Of a stretch of 64,000 bases of DNA, positions 16,290 to 24,856 are shown piece after piece. Below the pieces are notes generated by a model that had not been told where the DNA came from, ran no database searches, and worked only from the letters and a program-made list of their open reading frames with translations. Both the position numbers and the translations under genes were made by a program. Every line of letters starts with the position of its first letter. Positions within the stretch are counted from its first letter, which is position 1. The DNA comes from Gp7-AA10 sp035636095 (GTDB taxonomy: Bacteria > Acidobacteriota > Thermoanaerobaculia > Gp7-AA8): contig DASPZU010000084.1 in the NCBI GenBank assembly GCA_035636095.1, forward strand, positions 1-64,000. The letters run 5' to 3'.

Positions 16290-16828
16290 AGGCAGAAGGC
16301 GGAAGGCAGAAGGCAGAAATCCCGCCCTCCTTTTCTGCCTTCTGCCTTCTGCTTTCTGCCTTCGGGTGCGCCTCCGCCCCCCCACCGACCGCGCCACCCT
16401 CCTCCGTCCCGAGCTCGGTCGTCGCGGTCATGTGCGCGCAGATGCGCAGCGAAGGCATGACCGCGGAACTGCGAGTCGTGAAGACGACCCAGCCGATCAT
16501 CTCGCCCACCGTCATCAGCGCGATGGCCGACATCGCGTTCTACCGCGGCAAGCCCGTCGCGCCGGTGATGCCGAACGCGTCGCTGCCCGTTGAGCCCGCG
16601 CCGTGCGCACGCGCGATGATCGACGCCGTGAACCCGCGACGCGATGCCGATGCCATGGTCCTGCAGTTCTCGTCGCCATTCTCGAATCCGTATACGCGCC
16701 GCCAGATCGGCGTGGTCGCTCGCCTCTCGTTGGGTGAGGATAACCCGGTGTGGTATTGGATCCCGCTGGTGGACCGCAACGGCTCCTGGGCCGCCAGCAG
16801 GCCGCTGATTCTCGGAGTTCGCGAGTAA
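16286..16828 (+). CDS. Predicted lipoprotein whose signal peptide is encoded by a palindromic repeat
   Basis: A 180-residue protein of unknown function. Residues 1-27 are read straight through an inverted repeat of GGCAGAA units: the left arm gives MKAEGGRQKAEIPP and the right arm gives the hydrophobic SFSAFCLLLSAFGC, which works as a lipoprotein-type signal ending at Cys28, although Ala and Phe at positions -3 and -2 are atypical. The mature part (SVVAVMCAQMRSEGMTAELRV... MLQFSSPF... WYWIPLVDRNGSW) is soluble. Translation is probably coupled to the helicase gene by the ATGA overlap. Whether the insertion created the signal or replaced an older one cannot be told here. Confidence 0.6.
   Translation: MKAEGGRQKAEIPPSFSAFCLLLSAFGCASAPPPTAPPSSVPSSVVAVMCAQMRSEGMTAELRVVKTTQPIISPTVISAMADIAFYRGKPVAPVMPNASLPVEPAPCARAMIDAVNPRRDADAMVLQFSSPFSNPYTRRQIGVVARLSLGEDNPVWYWIPLVDRNGSWAASRPLILGVRE
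16291..16363 (+). repeat. Palindrome of GGCAGAA 7-base units inside a coding start
   Basis: A perfect 18-bp inverted repeat pairs 16302-16319 with 16332-16349; both arms are tandem GGCAGAA/TTCTGCC units. The whole element is translated as the first 27 residues of the gene starting at 16286. Confidence 0.85.
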
Positions 16829-16840
16829 AGGAGGTCACTG

Positions 16841-17260
16841 ATGGGTCCCGTCGTCGTCAGGGCAGGCACGACGCTTCGAAATGAAGTCGAAGTGGGCAAG
16901 CATCGACTGATCGCTGATGAGCCGGTTTCGGCCGGCGGAAGCGATGAAGGCCCCACGCCTTACGATTTTCTTTCCGCCGGTCTGGGCGGATGCACCTCCA
17001 TGACCATGCGTGTCGTTGCCAAGCGCGAGAACATCCCGCTCGAAGGCGCCGAGATCACGATCACGAACGATCGGATGTACGCCAAGGATTGCGCCGACTG
17101 CACCAACAAGAACGGCTACATCCATCGTTTCGATGTCCGCATCAGGTTGATCGGGAATCTGACCGATGCGCAGCGCGAACGGCTCCTGTCGGTCGCCAAA
17201 CGCTGTCCAGTTGCCAAGACCCTGACCTCGGAAATCAGAATTGAGGAGTCGCTGGTATGA
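16841..17260 (+). CDS. OsmC family protein
   Basis: A 139-residue OsmC/Ohr fold protein. The two redox cysteines are in their usual contexts: GLGGCTSMT near residue 52 and RCPVAKTL near residue 124. OsmC proteins reduce organic hydroperoxides, using the two thiols; the YhfA-like subgroup seen here (TPYDFLSAGLGGC) is less well characterised. An almost perfect Shine-Dalgarno (AAAGGAGGT, 16827-16835) precedes the ATG. The end overlaps the DinB gene (ATGA), so the two are translated together. Confidence 0.9.
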   Translation: MGPVVVRAGTTLRNEVEVGKHRLIADEPVSAGGSDEGPTPYDFLSAGLGGCTSMTMRVVAKRENIPLEGAEITITNDRMYAKDCADCTNKNGYIHRFDVRIRLIGNLTDAQRERLLSVAKRCPVAKTLTSEIRIEESLV

Positions 17261-17757
17261 ATTCATTACTCGAGGAAGCCATCGAAGCGTGGGAAGGCAA
17301 CCGCGACGGAGTGATCGCGGAAGTGGAGAATATCCCGTCCGAGAAACTCGACTTCAAGCCTGGGCCGCAGTCGCGAACGGCGTCGGAGCTGACGCTGCAC
17401 ATCATGGAAGTATCGCTGATGATGGTCGGGGAATTGACGCGCGAAGACACGAATGTTCTTCGCGCGGAATGGCCGAAGCTGCTGGCGATCTACAACGGCC
17501 CGATCCGCGGGCTGAAGTCGAAGGGTGAGATCGTGGCTGCTCTGAAATCGACGCTGCGCGACGGCGTCAAGGCTTTCCGCACCGCCGGGGAGCTGCACAT
17601 GATGCAGTTCATGACGCGCTTCGATCGCAAGCAGGGAACGCGGCTGGCGTGGTTCAACCACATCATCTCGCACGAGGATTACCATCGCGGACAACTCGCG
17701 ATTTACCAGCGGCTGATGGGCATCAAACCCGCGCTCACGAAGATGATCGAAGGCTGA
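17257..17757 (+). CDS. DinB family protein
   Basis: A 166-residue four-helix-bundle protein. The metal-binding histidines of the DinB/YfiT fold are visible: His in ELTLHIMEV and the pair in ISHEDYHRGQL. Family members are metal-dependent and some are thiol transferases or hydrolases, but this one's substrate is unknown. It overlaps the OsmC gene by four bases, suggesting a shared stress-related task. It ends one base from the convergent asparagine synthase gene. Confidence 0.85.
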   Translation: MNSLLEEAIEAWEGNRDGVIAEVENIPSEKLDFKPGPQSRTASELTLHIMEVSLMMVGELTREDTNVLRAEWPKLLAIYNGPIRGLKSKGEIVAALKSTLRDGVKAFRTAGELHMMQFMTRFDRKQGTRLAWFNHIISHEDYHRGQLAIYQRLMGIKPALTKMIEG

Positions 17758-17758
17758 G

Positions 17759-19600
17759 TCAAGCCCACGTCTCGAGCCAGTACTGAAACATCACCAGCGC
17801 CCACAGCGGCTTGGCGTGGTTGGCGCGGCCGGTGCGGTGCTCGGCCAGAAGCTCCGCGACATATTTTTCGTTCACGATGCCGTCGCCTCGCAGCCGCTCG
17901 GGCGAGAGCAGGCGGTCGACTTCGGCACGCAATCCGTGATTGATCCAGGTCGCGATCGGAACGCTCAGCCCGCGTTTCCGCCGATAGATCACATCATCCG
18001 GCAACCAGGCCTCGGCCGCTTTTTTCAACAACCATTTCGTCGTCAGGCGTCGGACTCGAAAATCGGCAGGAAGCGACAACGCGAAGCGCGTGACGTCGCG
18101 ATCGAGGAAGGGCGCGCGCGCTTCGACCGAGGAGAGCATGGTGGCGCGGTCGACTTTGACGAGGAGGTTGTCGCGAAGATAGCTGCGGTAATCGAGCAGC
18201 ATCGCGCCGGTCAGCGCGTCGCGATCGGACGGCACAGTGGGGAGCTCGGGCATCGCGGGCGGCGCGGCGGGGTAGACATCCGACGAGAGGCCGGCGCCGA
18301 ACCACGCCAGATGCCGGTCGATCCACGGTCTCTCGGCGTCGGTGACGAATTTCTTGAGGAGAAACTCGAGCGTCATCTTTCGGCTCGAGGCCGGGACACC
18401 TTGCACCGCGCGCCGCAGGGCCGCGCGCGCGAATTTCGGTAGAGCGTCAAACATCGGCGCGATCTTGTGGCCGAGGTAGGTCGGATAGCCGCCGAAGAGC
18501 TCATCGGCGCCCTCTCCGCTCAAGATCACCTTCACGTGTTGCCGCGCGGCGCGGGCCAGCAGGAACGTCGGCAGAATTGCGGGATCGGCGAGCGGCTCGG
18601 CGACGCCGCCAACGACGTGCTGCAGCGCCTGGAGCAGAGTCTCTTCGTCGATCCGCACCGGGACGTGCCGCGTGCGGATGCGCCCCGCCAGAATTGCGGC
18701 GTCGCCGCTTTCATCGAACGACTCTTCCGCGAATTGCGCGGAAAAGGTGTGGACCTTGTCGACGCCGATGAATTTTGCGGCCAGCGTCGCGAGGATCGAC
18801 GAGTCGAGACCCCCGCTGATGAAGACGCCGACCGGGACATCCGACATCACCTGCTTCTCGACCGCGCGCTCCATGAGCTTGCGCGCGGTATCAACCGCCT
18901 CGGCGGACGGCAAACGGCGAACGGCGAACGCCTCCGGATCCCAGTAACGAACGGTCTCCTTCCCCTGCTCGGTGAAACGAATGAACGTTCCCGCCTCGAC
19001 GCGACGGATGGCGCGGAACATCGTTCGTGGCTCGGGGACATATCCGAGTCTCAGGTATTCGGCGACCGCGACCTCATCGAGATCGCGGCTGATGTCGGGA
19101 TGTCGCAGGATGCACTGCAGCTCAGAGGCGAAGAGAATTTCCTGGCCGACTCGCGCGTAGAAGAGCGGCTTCTCGCCGGCGCGATCGCGCGCCAGCAGCA
19201 GCGTCCGCGTGCGCCGGTCCCAGACCGCCAGACCGAACATGCCGTCGAGCTCGGAGATGGCATCCGCGCCGCGCTCGAGGTACAGCGGCACGATGGTCTC
19301 GACATCGGAGTGCGAGCGAAAGGGATAGTCGTGAAAACGCGCGCGGATTTCGGAGGCGTTATAGATCTCGCCGTTGCACTCCAGCCAGACTTGCGAGCCG
19401 GGGGCGGCGAAGGGCTGATCGGCGCGCTCGTGCAGATCGATGATGCGGAGCCGCTCGGTGCCGATGACGGCATCGGGATGCGTCAGCACCGCGCGACCGT
19501 CGGGACCGCGATGGCGCAGCGCATCCCCCATCCAGTCGAGAACTTCGGGATAGCGAAGCACGCTGCCGCGTTCGGCGATGATTCCGTAAATGCCGCACAT
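17759..19600 (-). CDS. asnB: Asparagine synthase (glutamine-hydrolysing)
   Basis: A 613-residue two-domain enzyme. The N-terminal class II amidotransferase begins MCGIYG, with Cys2 as the nucleophile after Met removal, and contains RHRGPDG and NGEIYN. The C-terminal synthetase domain has the PP-loop FISGGLDSS and the SGEGADELFGGY motif. It makes asparagine from aspartate, ATP and glutamine in the cytoplasm. Paralogues of this length often sit in surface-polysaccharide clusters, and the upstream gene is a membrane glycosyltransferase whose stop overlaps this start (TGATG). A role in modifying a glycan or peptide rather than free aspartate is therefore possible. Confidence 0.88.
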   Translation of the reverse strand: MCGIYGIIAERGSVLRYPEVLDWMGDALRHRGPDGRAVLTHPDAVIGTERLRIIDLHERADQPFAAPGSQVWLECNGEIYNASEIRARFHDYPFRSHSDVETIVPLYLERGADAISELDGMFGLAVWDRRTRTLLLARDRAGEKPLFYARVGQEILFASELQCILRHPDISRDLDEVAVAEYLRLGYVPEPRTMFRAIRRVEAGTFIRFTEQGKETVRYWDPEAFAVRRLPSAEAVDTARKLMERAVEKQVMSDVPVGVFISGGLDSSILATLAAKFIGVDKVHTFSAQFAEESFDESGDAAILAGRIRTRHVPVRIDEETLLQALQHVVGGVAEPLADPAILPTFLLARAARQHVKVILSGEGADELFGGYPTYLGHKIAPMFDALPKFARAALRRAVQGVPASSRKMTLEFLLKKFVTDAERPWIDRHLAWFGAGLSSDVYPAAPPAMPELPTVPSDRDALTGAMLLDYRSYLRDNLLVKVDRATMLSSVEARAPFLDRDVTRFALSLPADFRVRRLTTKWLLKKAAEAWLPDDVIYRRKRGLSVPIATWINHGLRAEVDRLLSPERLRGDGIVNEKYVAELLAEHRTGRANHAKPLWALVMFQYWLETWA

Positions 19601-21141
19601 CAGCGAGGCATTGTATACGCCACGAAATGCGGACTTTGTGCGATGAGGTGCCCGCCCTGCGCTTCGACCAGCGCACGGTTGGCCGCGTCGGACGCTCGGA
19701 CGATGAACACACTTCCACGATGTGTGAACGCCTCTGCCAGCCATGCTCTTGGCTGCAGCGTCGACTTTCCCGCGAAGTCGCGGTAGTGACGCACGATGTA
19801 GTTGCTGGTCAGCTCTTCGCCATCGGGACTGACGATCACGATCGGCCGTCGGAGGTAGAAGGCCATCGATCCGGTGAACGCCTCGATGCCGACAACATCG
19901 GAATTCGCCACAAACGGCCGCACATCGGCGATGAAACTCCTGCTGGAGCGACGCTCCGCCAGCGCGTTCATGGTGGAGGTCGTCGCGATCGGAATGGCGA
20001 GCATCGGAATGCTCAAGGCGATCCAGGCGATCGCGCCGCGGGTGAAGATCGCCATCGCGCCGAAGATCAAGGCGCAGATTCCGATGACGATGGCGGCATC
20101 GTGCCCGTATGGCAAATGCACGAATGGGATCGCGCCGAGGAGCACAGCGCCGGCAACAGCCGTCGCGATGGCCGCCACCCGCCCCGGGCTGGTGCGGCGC
20201 GCGACGCAGAGCGCGATCGCCGGCATCAGCGGAAGGATGTACTGCGGTCGTTTCGATTGGGACAGCGAGAAGAAGACAAACGGCACGGCCATCCACAGCA
20301 GCAGATATCGATCGAGCCACAGTTGTCGGTTGTCGGTTGTCGGTTTTCGAAAAACTGCGAAGATCCATGGGAATGCGCCGCCAATCAGATACGGGACGAA
20401 GTACCACGGCGGGCCCGTTCGCTTGAGCGTTCCGGTGGTCAGACGCTGCGCGGTCTCGGTCACCAGCACGTATCGCAGGAAGTCAGGGATCTTCTGCGAG
20501 ATCGCCCAGACCCATGGCGCGATGATGAGCACAAAGAGGATCACTCCGGCCACCGAAGCCAGGTGGCGTGCTTTTTTGCGCCAAATGGCGTAGGGGATGG
20601 CGACGATCATCGGAACGGCAATGGCGACCGGGCCTTTCGTGATCACGCCCAACGCCATGGCCGCCCACGCCAGGGCCGGCATTTCCAGATAAAACGCGAT
20701 CAATGCCAGGGTGATGAAAAATGACAACGCGCTGTCGAAGATGACGGTTCGCGCAAAGGCGATGGTCAGCGGCATGGATAAGAAAATGATGGCGGCCAGC
20801 GCGCCACTGATTTCCACACGCGCCGCGAACCACGCCAGCAGGAGCGCCGTCGCAATGGTGAAAAGCCACGACGGAAACCGCGCCGCGAATTCGGTGGGCC
20901 CGGCGATTTCCATCGTCGCGGCCTCGGCCGCGAAGTAGACGATCGGCTTGTCGAGATACGGCAGCCCATCCAGGCGCGGCATCACGTAGTCGTTGGTGGC
21001 CGCCATCTCGCGCCCAACCTCGGCGTTGCGGCCTTCGTCGGCATCGAGCACCGGATAGCCGCCCAGTTGCCACGCTATCGCAATCGCCGCCACGACCGAC
21101 CACGCGATCAGCAGACTCCGTTCGGATAAACTCGCGCCCAT
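19600..21141 (-). CDS. GT39/ArnT-like membrane glycosyltransferase
   Basis: About 513 residues with around ten transmembrane helices. The first extracytoplasmic loop has the acidic motif of the family (LDADEGRNAEVGREM) and a PYLDKP segment, as in lipid-linked-sugar-dependent transferases of the GT83/GT39 type, which move sugars from polyprenyl phosphate carriers to lipid A or proteins. A 7-base repeat (20320-20349) is translated in frame as RKPTTDNRQ in a loop near residue 270. The ATG at 21141 shares the CATG palindrome with the divergent peptidase start, so one of the two starts may be off; upstream alternatives exist here at 21153 and beyond. Confidence 0.78.
   Translation of the reverse strand: MGASLSERSLLIAWSVVAAIAIAWQLGGYPVLDADEGRNAEVGREMAATNDYVMPRLDGLPYLDKPIVYFAAEAATMEIAGPTEFAARFPSWLFTIATALLLAWFAARVEISGALAAIIFLSMPLTIAFARTVIFDSALSFFITLALIAFYLEMPALAWAAMALGVITKGPVAIAVPMIVAIPYAIWRKKARHLASVAGVILFVLIIAPWVWAISQKIPDFLRYVLVTETAQRLTTGTLKRTGPPWYFVPYLIGGAFPWIFAVFRKPTTDNRQLWLDRYLLLWMAVPFVFFSLSQSKRPQYILPLMPAIALCVARRTSPGRVAAIATAVAGAVLLGAIPFVHLPYGHDAAIVIGICALIFGAMAIFTRGAIAWIALSIPMLAIPIATTSTMNALAERRSSRSFIADVRPFVANSDVVGIEAFTGSMAFYLRRPIVIVSPDGEELTSNYIVRHYRDFAGKSTLQPRAWLAEAFTHRGSVFIVRASDAANRALVEAQGGHLIAQSPHFVAYTMPR
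20320..20349 (+). repeat. Tandem GTTGTCG 7-base repeat inside the glycosyltransferase gene
   Basis: About four units (AGTTGTCG-GTTGTCG-GTTGTCG-GTTTTCG) in coding sequence. Three units are 21 bases, so the frame is kept. Confidence 0.75.
21127..21132 (+). promoter_or_regulatory. Predicted -10 box (TAAACT) of a leaderless transcript
   Basis: TAAACT, 7 bp (CGCGCCC), then the ATG at 21140 of the M28 peptidase gene. No Shine-Dalgarno. Confidence 0.6.
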
Positions 21142-23188
21142 GTTTGCCACTGCCATTCTGGCGCACGCCATCGCTGCACACATGAGATTTCTCGCCGGCG
21201 ACCTGCTGGAAGGACGCGAGCCGGGGACGCGCGGCTACAACGTCGCGGCCGAGTATGTGGCGGCCCAATTCGAAGCGATCGGGCTGGAGACCTCGCAGCA
21301 GCCGATCACCTTTCGAGTTGCCAAGCTGCAGGAAGACCAATCGTCATACGCGGTGGGCGGGCAGCCGCTCACCATTCGCAAGGACATCGTGCCGCGCGCG
21401 AATTTTCTCGAGGCATGGAGCGAAGTGATTGCGCCGGTCGTCTTGGTCGGATTCGGCATCGTCGCGCCCGAGCTGAAGCACGACGATTACGCTGGCATCG
21501 ATGCGAAAGGGAAGATCGTGTTGATGCTCAGCGGCGCGCCGCCGAATTTCCCGCTCGATCAGCGCGCCTATTACTCCGGCAGCCGGCTCAAGGAGCGCAC
21601 GGCCGCCAAACATGGTGCCGTCGGCGTTTTGACACTGAACACCATCACGGATGAGAAGCGCCAACCGTTCGAGAAGCGCGCGCAACAGATCGGCATCCCG
21701 CCCATGCTCTATCTCGACCAAGGCCGGCCGGCTGACGCCGTCGACGGCATTCGCGTTTCGGCGCAGTTGAGTCAGCCTGCAGCGGCGAAGTTTCTCGCGA
21801 ACGTCGATGCCGTTCTCGCCGACGCGGAAAAGGGTGTCACGCATTCCATGGATCTCTCCGCGCCGTTCGTCGCCCGAACCATTTCGTCGTTCACCGAGGT
21901 CAAGAGTGAAAACGTGATCGGCGTGCTTCCAGGCCAGGATCCGAAACTTCGTAACGAATTCGTTGCCGTCACCGCGCATCTCGATCACCTCGGCAACCAT
22001 CCGCCGGCCAACGGCGGCGATTCGATTTACAACGGCGCGTACGACAACGCCTCCGGAATTGCCTGCCTGATCGAGATCGCGCGCGGCCTGGCCGGGGGTC
22101 CGCGACCGAAGCGGTCGGTGGCGTTGGTGGCGGTAACCGGCGAAGAAAAGGGGCTGCAAGGCTCGGAATACTTCGTCCGCCATCCGGTTGTCCGGCCGAT
22201 CGTCGCCGACATCAACATGGACATGTTCCTGATGCTTTATCCCGTCGCCGATCTCATCGCGTTAGGCGGTGAGCACACAACCATCGGCGCAATGGCAGCG
22301 CAGGCGGCCAAGCAGGAAGGCTTTCAGATGAGTCCCGATCCCTTCGCGGAAGAGGTGCGTTTCATCCGCAGCGATCAATTTTCTTTTGTCGAGGCCGGCA
22401 TCCCGGCCATCCATCTGAAGCCGGGAAACAAAAGCCGCGATCCGAAAATCGACGGAGCCTCGGTCACGAAAGAATGGCTGCAGCGCGTCTACCACTCGCC
22501 TGCCGATGACATGAATCAGCCCTTCGATTTCGCGTCGGGCGCGCGTTACGCAGATACGAATCTGCGGCTCGTGGGCGCGATCGCGAACGCTGAAGAACGC
22601 CCGGCCTGGAAGAAAGGTGACTTCTTCGCCCCGCGTGCCACACCGACCACCTTTCCCATCAATCGCTTCGATACGAATCATTCCACAATCCTTTTTCGAA
22701 TTCCGATCCTGGGAGGGATGTCGGAAGTTGCAGGCAAGTTCACGGACTTCTCGGCGCAGGTGGTATACGACTCCGAGCATCCGACCAGAAGCAGCGTTGT
22801 CGCCACCATCAAGACCGCCAGCATCGACACCGGGATCGCGGCCCGCGACCAGGATCTGCGCTCCGCGAATTTCTTCGATGCCGAGAAGTTTCCCGAAATT
22901 CGATACGAAAGCTCACGCATCGAGAAAACAGCGGATGGTTATCGGTGCCTGGGCAAGCTGACCATGCACGGCGTGACCAAGCCGCTGGATCTGCGGCTTC
23001 GGATGACGGGGCTGACGCGGGTGGAAGAGAAAAAATCCGTGGTCATCGGATTCGGCGGCAATGCCCGGCTGAACCGCCGCGACTACGGCATCAACTGGAA
23101 GCATTCCGCCGACCCATTATTCGTCGGAGACGATGTCGTCATCGAGATCCATCTCATCAGCCGGTTGACTCCGCTCGATTCGCCGTGA
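21140..23188 (+). CDS. M28 family metallopeptidase fused to a YceI-like domain
   Basis: A 682-residue fusion. The first 490 residues are an M28 aminopeptidase with a PA-type insert: entry motif HMRFLAGDLLEGR, zinc ligands in VTAHLDHLG, YDNASGIA, the catalytic Glu pair in TGEEKGLQGSEY, NMDM, and a late His in VYHSPADD. Residues about 510-680 are a YceI-like lipocalin domain (FPINRFDTNHSTILF, KFTDFSAQVVYD, HGVTKPLDLRL), known to bind isoprenoid-like lipids in the periplasm. I see no convincing signal peptide, which is odd for both domains; the start may be further upstream or export may be atypical. The next gene overlaps its stop (GTGA). Confidence 0.85.
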   Translation: MFATAILAHAIAAHMRFLAGDLLEGREPGTRGYNVAAEYVAAQFEAIGLETSQQPITFRVAKLQEDQSSYAVGGQPLTIRKDIVPRANFLEAWSEVIAPVVLVGFGIVAPELKHDDYAGIDAKGKIVLMLSGAPPNFPLDQRAYYSGSRLKERTAAKHGAVGVLTLNTITDEKRQPFEKRAQQIGIPPMLYLDQGRPADAVDGIRVSAQLSQPAAAKFLANVDAVLADAEKGVTHSMDLSAPFVARTISSFTEVKSENVIGVLPGQDPKLRNEFVAVTAHLDHLGNHPPANGGDSIYNGAYDNASGIACLIEIARGLAGGPRPKRSVALVAVTGEEKGLQGSEYFVRHPVVRPIVADINMDMFLMLYPVADLIALGGEHTTIGAMAAQAAKQEGFQMSPDPFAEEVRFIRSDQFSFVEAGIPAIHLKPGNKSRDPKIDGASVTKEWLQRVYHSPADDMNQPFDFASGARYADTNLRLVGAIANAEERPAWKKGDFFAPRATPTTFPINRFDTNHSTILFRIPILGGMSEVAGKFTDFSAQVVYDSEHPTRSSVVATIKTASIDTGIAARDQDLRSANFFDAEKFPEIRYESSRIEKTADGYRCLGKLTMHGVTKPLDLRLRMTGLTRVEEKKSVVIGFGGNARLNRRDYGINWKHSADPLFVGDDVVIEIHLISRLTPLDSP

Positions 23189-23892
23189 TCCAGCCCCGCC
23201 GCGTCGTTTCTCTTGTCCCTTCGCTTACCGAGACACTCTTCGCGATCGGAGCAGGCGATTCGGTCGTCGGCATCACCGACTTCTGCATTTTTCCAGAAGG
23301 CCTCGATCGCCCGCGAATCGGCGGGACGAAGACTCCTGACATCGCGCGCATCCGACAATTGCGGCCGGATCTCGTCTACGTGAACGTCGAAGAGAATCTC
23401 GAGAAACACGCCGTCGCGATTGCCACATTCGCGAGAGTGATCGCGACGGAGCCAAAGACGATCGAAGATGTCGTGAAGCTGATCGAGATGTTAGGCGCAA
23501 ATCACGGTTGCGAAGCGAAGGCTGCCGAACTGGCTGATCAGGTAACCGGCAACCGGCAACCGGCAACGCCGTTTACGTTCGCCGTCCCGATCTGGAAGAA
23601 ACCGTGGAAATGGTGTGGCGGCGACACCTACGTCTCGAATCTCGTCGAGAGTGTCGGTGGGCGCAATGTCTTGCGCGATCGACGGCGATATCCCTCCATC
23701 GACCTTGCCGAAGTACTCGCTTTGAAGCCCGACATTGTTTTTCTGCCCGACGAGCCGTATGCGTTTACCGCGGCCGACGCCGCCGAGGTCGGCGGCGCCC
23801 CACGGGTCATCGGCCCATTTCCCGGCCATCTCTTCACCTGGCACGGCGTGCGGACGATCGAAGGGCTGCGGTTCCTCCGTTCGTCACTCTGA
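23185..23892 (+). CDS. BtuF-like substrate-binding protein without signal peptide
   Basis: A 235-residue protein of the helical-backbone periplasmic-binding fold: RRVVSLVPSLTETLFAIGAGDSVVGITDFC at the start is typical of BtuF-like vitamin B12 binders, with PDLVYVN and KPDIVFLPDEPY marking the two lobes. The GTG at 23185 overlaps the stop of the preceding peptidase gene. No signal peptide is visible, so it may act in the cytoplasm or the start may be misjudged. A 7-base repeat (23542-23567) is translated as VTGNRQPATP in the inter-lobe helix. The family assignment is good; the ligand is unknown. Confidence 0.78.
   Translation: MIQPRRVVSLVPSLTETLFAIGAGDSVVGITDFCIFPEGLDRPRIGGTKTPDIARIRQLRPDLVYVNVEENLEKHAVAIATFARVIATEPKTIEDVVKLIEMLGANHGCEAKAAELADQVTGNRQPATPFTFAVPIWKKPWKWCGGDTYVSNLVESVGGRNVLRDRRRYPSIDLAEVLALKPDIVFLPDEPYAFTAADAAEVGGAPRVIGPFPGHLFTWHGVRTIEGLRFLRSSL
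23542..23567 (+). repeat. Tandem CAACCGG 7-base repeat inside the BtuF-like gene
   Basis: GTAACCGG-CAACCGG-CAACCGG-CAACG in coding sequence, encoding VTGNRQPAT. Same unit as the palindrome at 54247-54296. Confidence 0.75.
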
Positions 23893-23909
23893 CCTCGAGT
23901 CTGCGCGGC

Positions 23910-24554
23910 TCAGGATGACTGTGTCACCTCTTCCGCCCAGGCGCGAATGGTCTCGTCGACCGCGTCGAGCTGCCTGGTGAAGAAGTGATCCGCGCCCGTG
24001 ACCACCACGCTTTGGGCGTTGCGAACTTGTGGAATGAGTTTCTCCAATTTCTCTACCGAGCCGTGTTCGTCTTCCGTGCCGTGCAGAAACAGGATCGGCC
24101 GCTCGCAGCGGCGCAAGTAGCCGAAATCATATTTGTTGATCGGTGTGCCGATCAGAAAGATGGCACTGACCTCCGGTAGCTCGCATGCGACGCGGGACGC
24201 CACCCAGCCGCCGAATGAAAAGCCGCCCACGATCAATTTTTGTCCGGGATGCTTTCGCTTGGCCCACTCGATGGCAGCGGTGACGTCGTCCTGTTCGCCT
24301 TCGCCCTCGTCATGTTTTCCGCTGCTGGCGCCGGCGCCTCGAAAATTGAAGCGCAAGGTCGCGAAGTTGGCATTCTCGAAGCCGCGCGCCGCCCGAAACA
24401 CGACCTTGTTGTGCAGCGTGCCGCCGCCGAGGGGGTGGGGATGGCAGATGACAGCGATGCCGACCGGGTCTTGCAGCTCGCGATAAAGCGCTTCCAGCCG
24501 TCCGGCACTGCTGTAGAGATCGACGTGGCGCAGCGGCTTGGGATTCAGATTCAC
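23910..24554 (-). CDS. Alpha/beta hydrolase, dienelactone-hydrolase-like small group
   Basis: A 214-residue hydrolase. The oxyanion segment is CHPHPLGGG, the nucleophile elbow is GGFSFGGW (Ser near 119), the acid is in LFLHGTEDE and the catalytic His in VTGADHFF. This matches small cytoplasmic esterase-like hydrolases (YsgA/KanY-type), whose substrates are usually unknown. It follows the Rieske protein with a four-base overlap and ends convergent with the BtuF-like gene. Confidence 0.85.
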   Translation of the reverse strand: MNLNPKPLRHVDLYSSAGRLEALYRELQDPVGIAVICHPHPLGGGTLHNKVVFRAARGFENANFATLRFNFRGAGASSGKHDEGEGEQDDVTAAIEWAKRKHPGQKLIVGGFSFGGWVASRVACELPEVSAIFLIGTPINKYDFGYLRRCERPILFLHGTEDEHGSVEKLEKLIPQVRNAQSVVVTGADHFFTRQLDAVDETIRAWAEEVTQSS

Positions 24555-24856
24555 CTCAGCCTCACCAGGACGCGGTCGCCCTCGATGCGGACGTCGTAGG
24601 TCGCGATGCGGATCTCGGGATTGCCGACGCAGACGCCGGTCTCGATCTCGAATGACCAGAGGTGCCAGGGGCAGACGATCTCGTTGGCGATGATGTCGCC
24701 CTCCCCCAGCGGACCGCCGCGATGCGGACAGGTGTTTTCGGTGGCGAAGAAACCGCTCGGGATGTGGTACAGCGCGATGCGGCGGTCGCCGATGGTGCAG
24801 ACTTTCGCGCGGCCGGTGGGGAGATCGGATGTTTTCGCGACTTCAACGAACTCCAT
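24551..24856 (-). CDS. Rieske [2Fe-2S] protein, ferredoxin type
   Basis: A 101-residue single-domain Rieske protein. Cluster ligands are Cys43/His45 (CPHRGG) and Cys62/His65 (CPWHLW). It resembles NirD and small dioxygenase ferredoxins, carrying one electron between a reductase and an oxygenase or similar enzyme; neither partner is adjacent. The start at 24856 overlaps the stop of the radical SAM gene (TAATG), and its end overlaps the hydrolase, so three genes are translationally coupled. Confidence 0.92.
   Translation of the reverse strand: MEFVEVAKTSDLPTGRAKVCTIGDRRIALYHIPSGFFATENTCPHRGGPLGEGDIIANEIVCPWHLWSFEIETGVCVGNPEIRIATYDVRIEGDRVLVRLR

Noticed and set aside
18467..19786. 439-codon open frame antisense to asparagine synthase
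   Set aside because: Arg/Gly/Ala-rich shadow of a clearly conserved gene; no motif.
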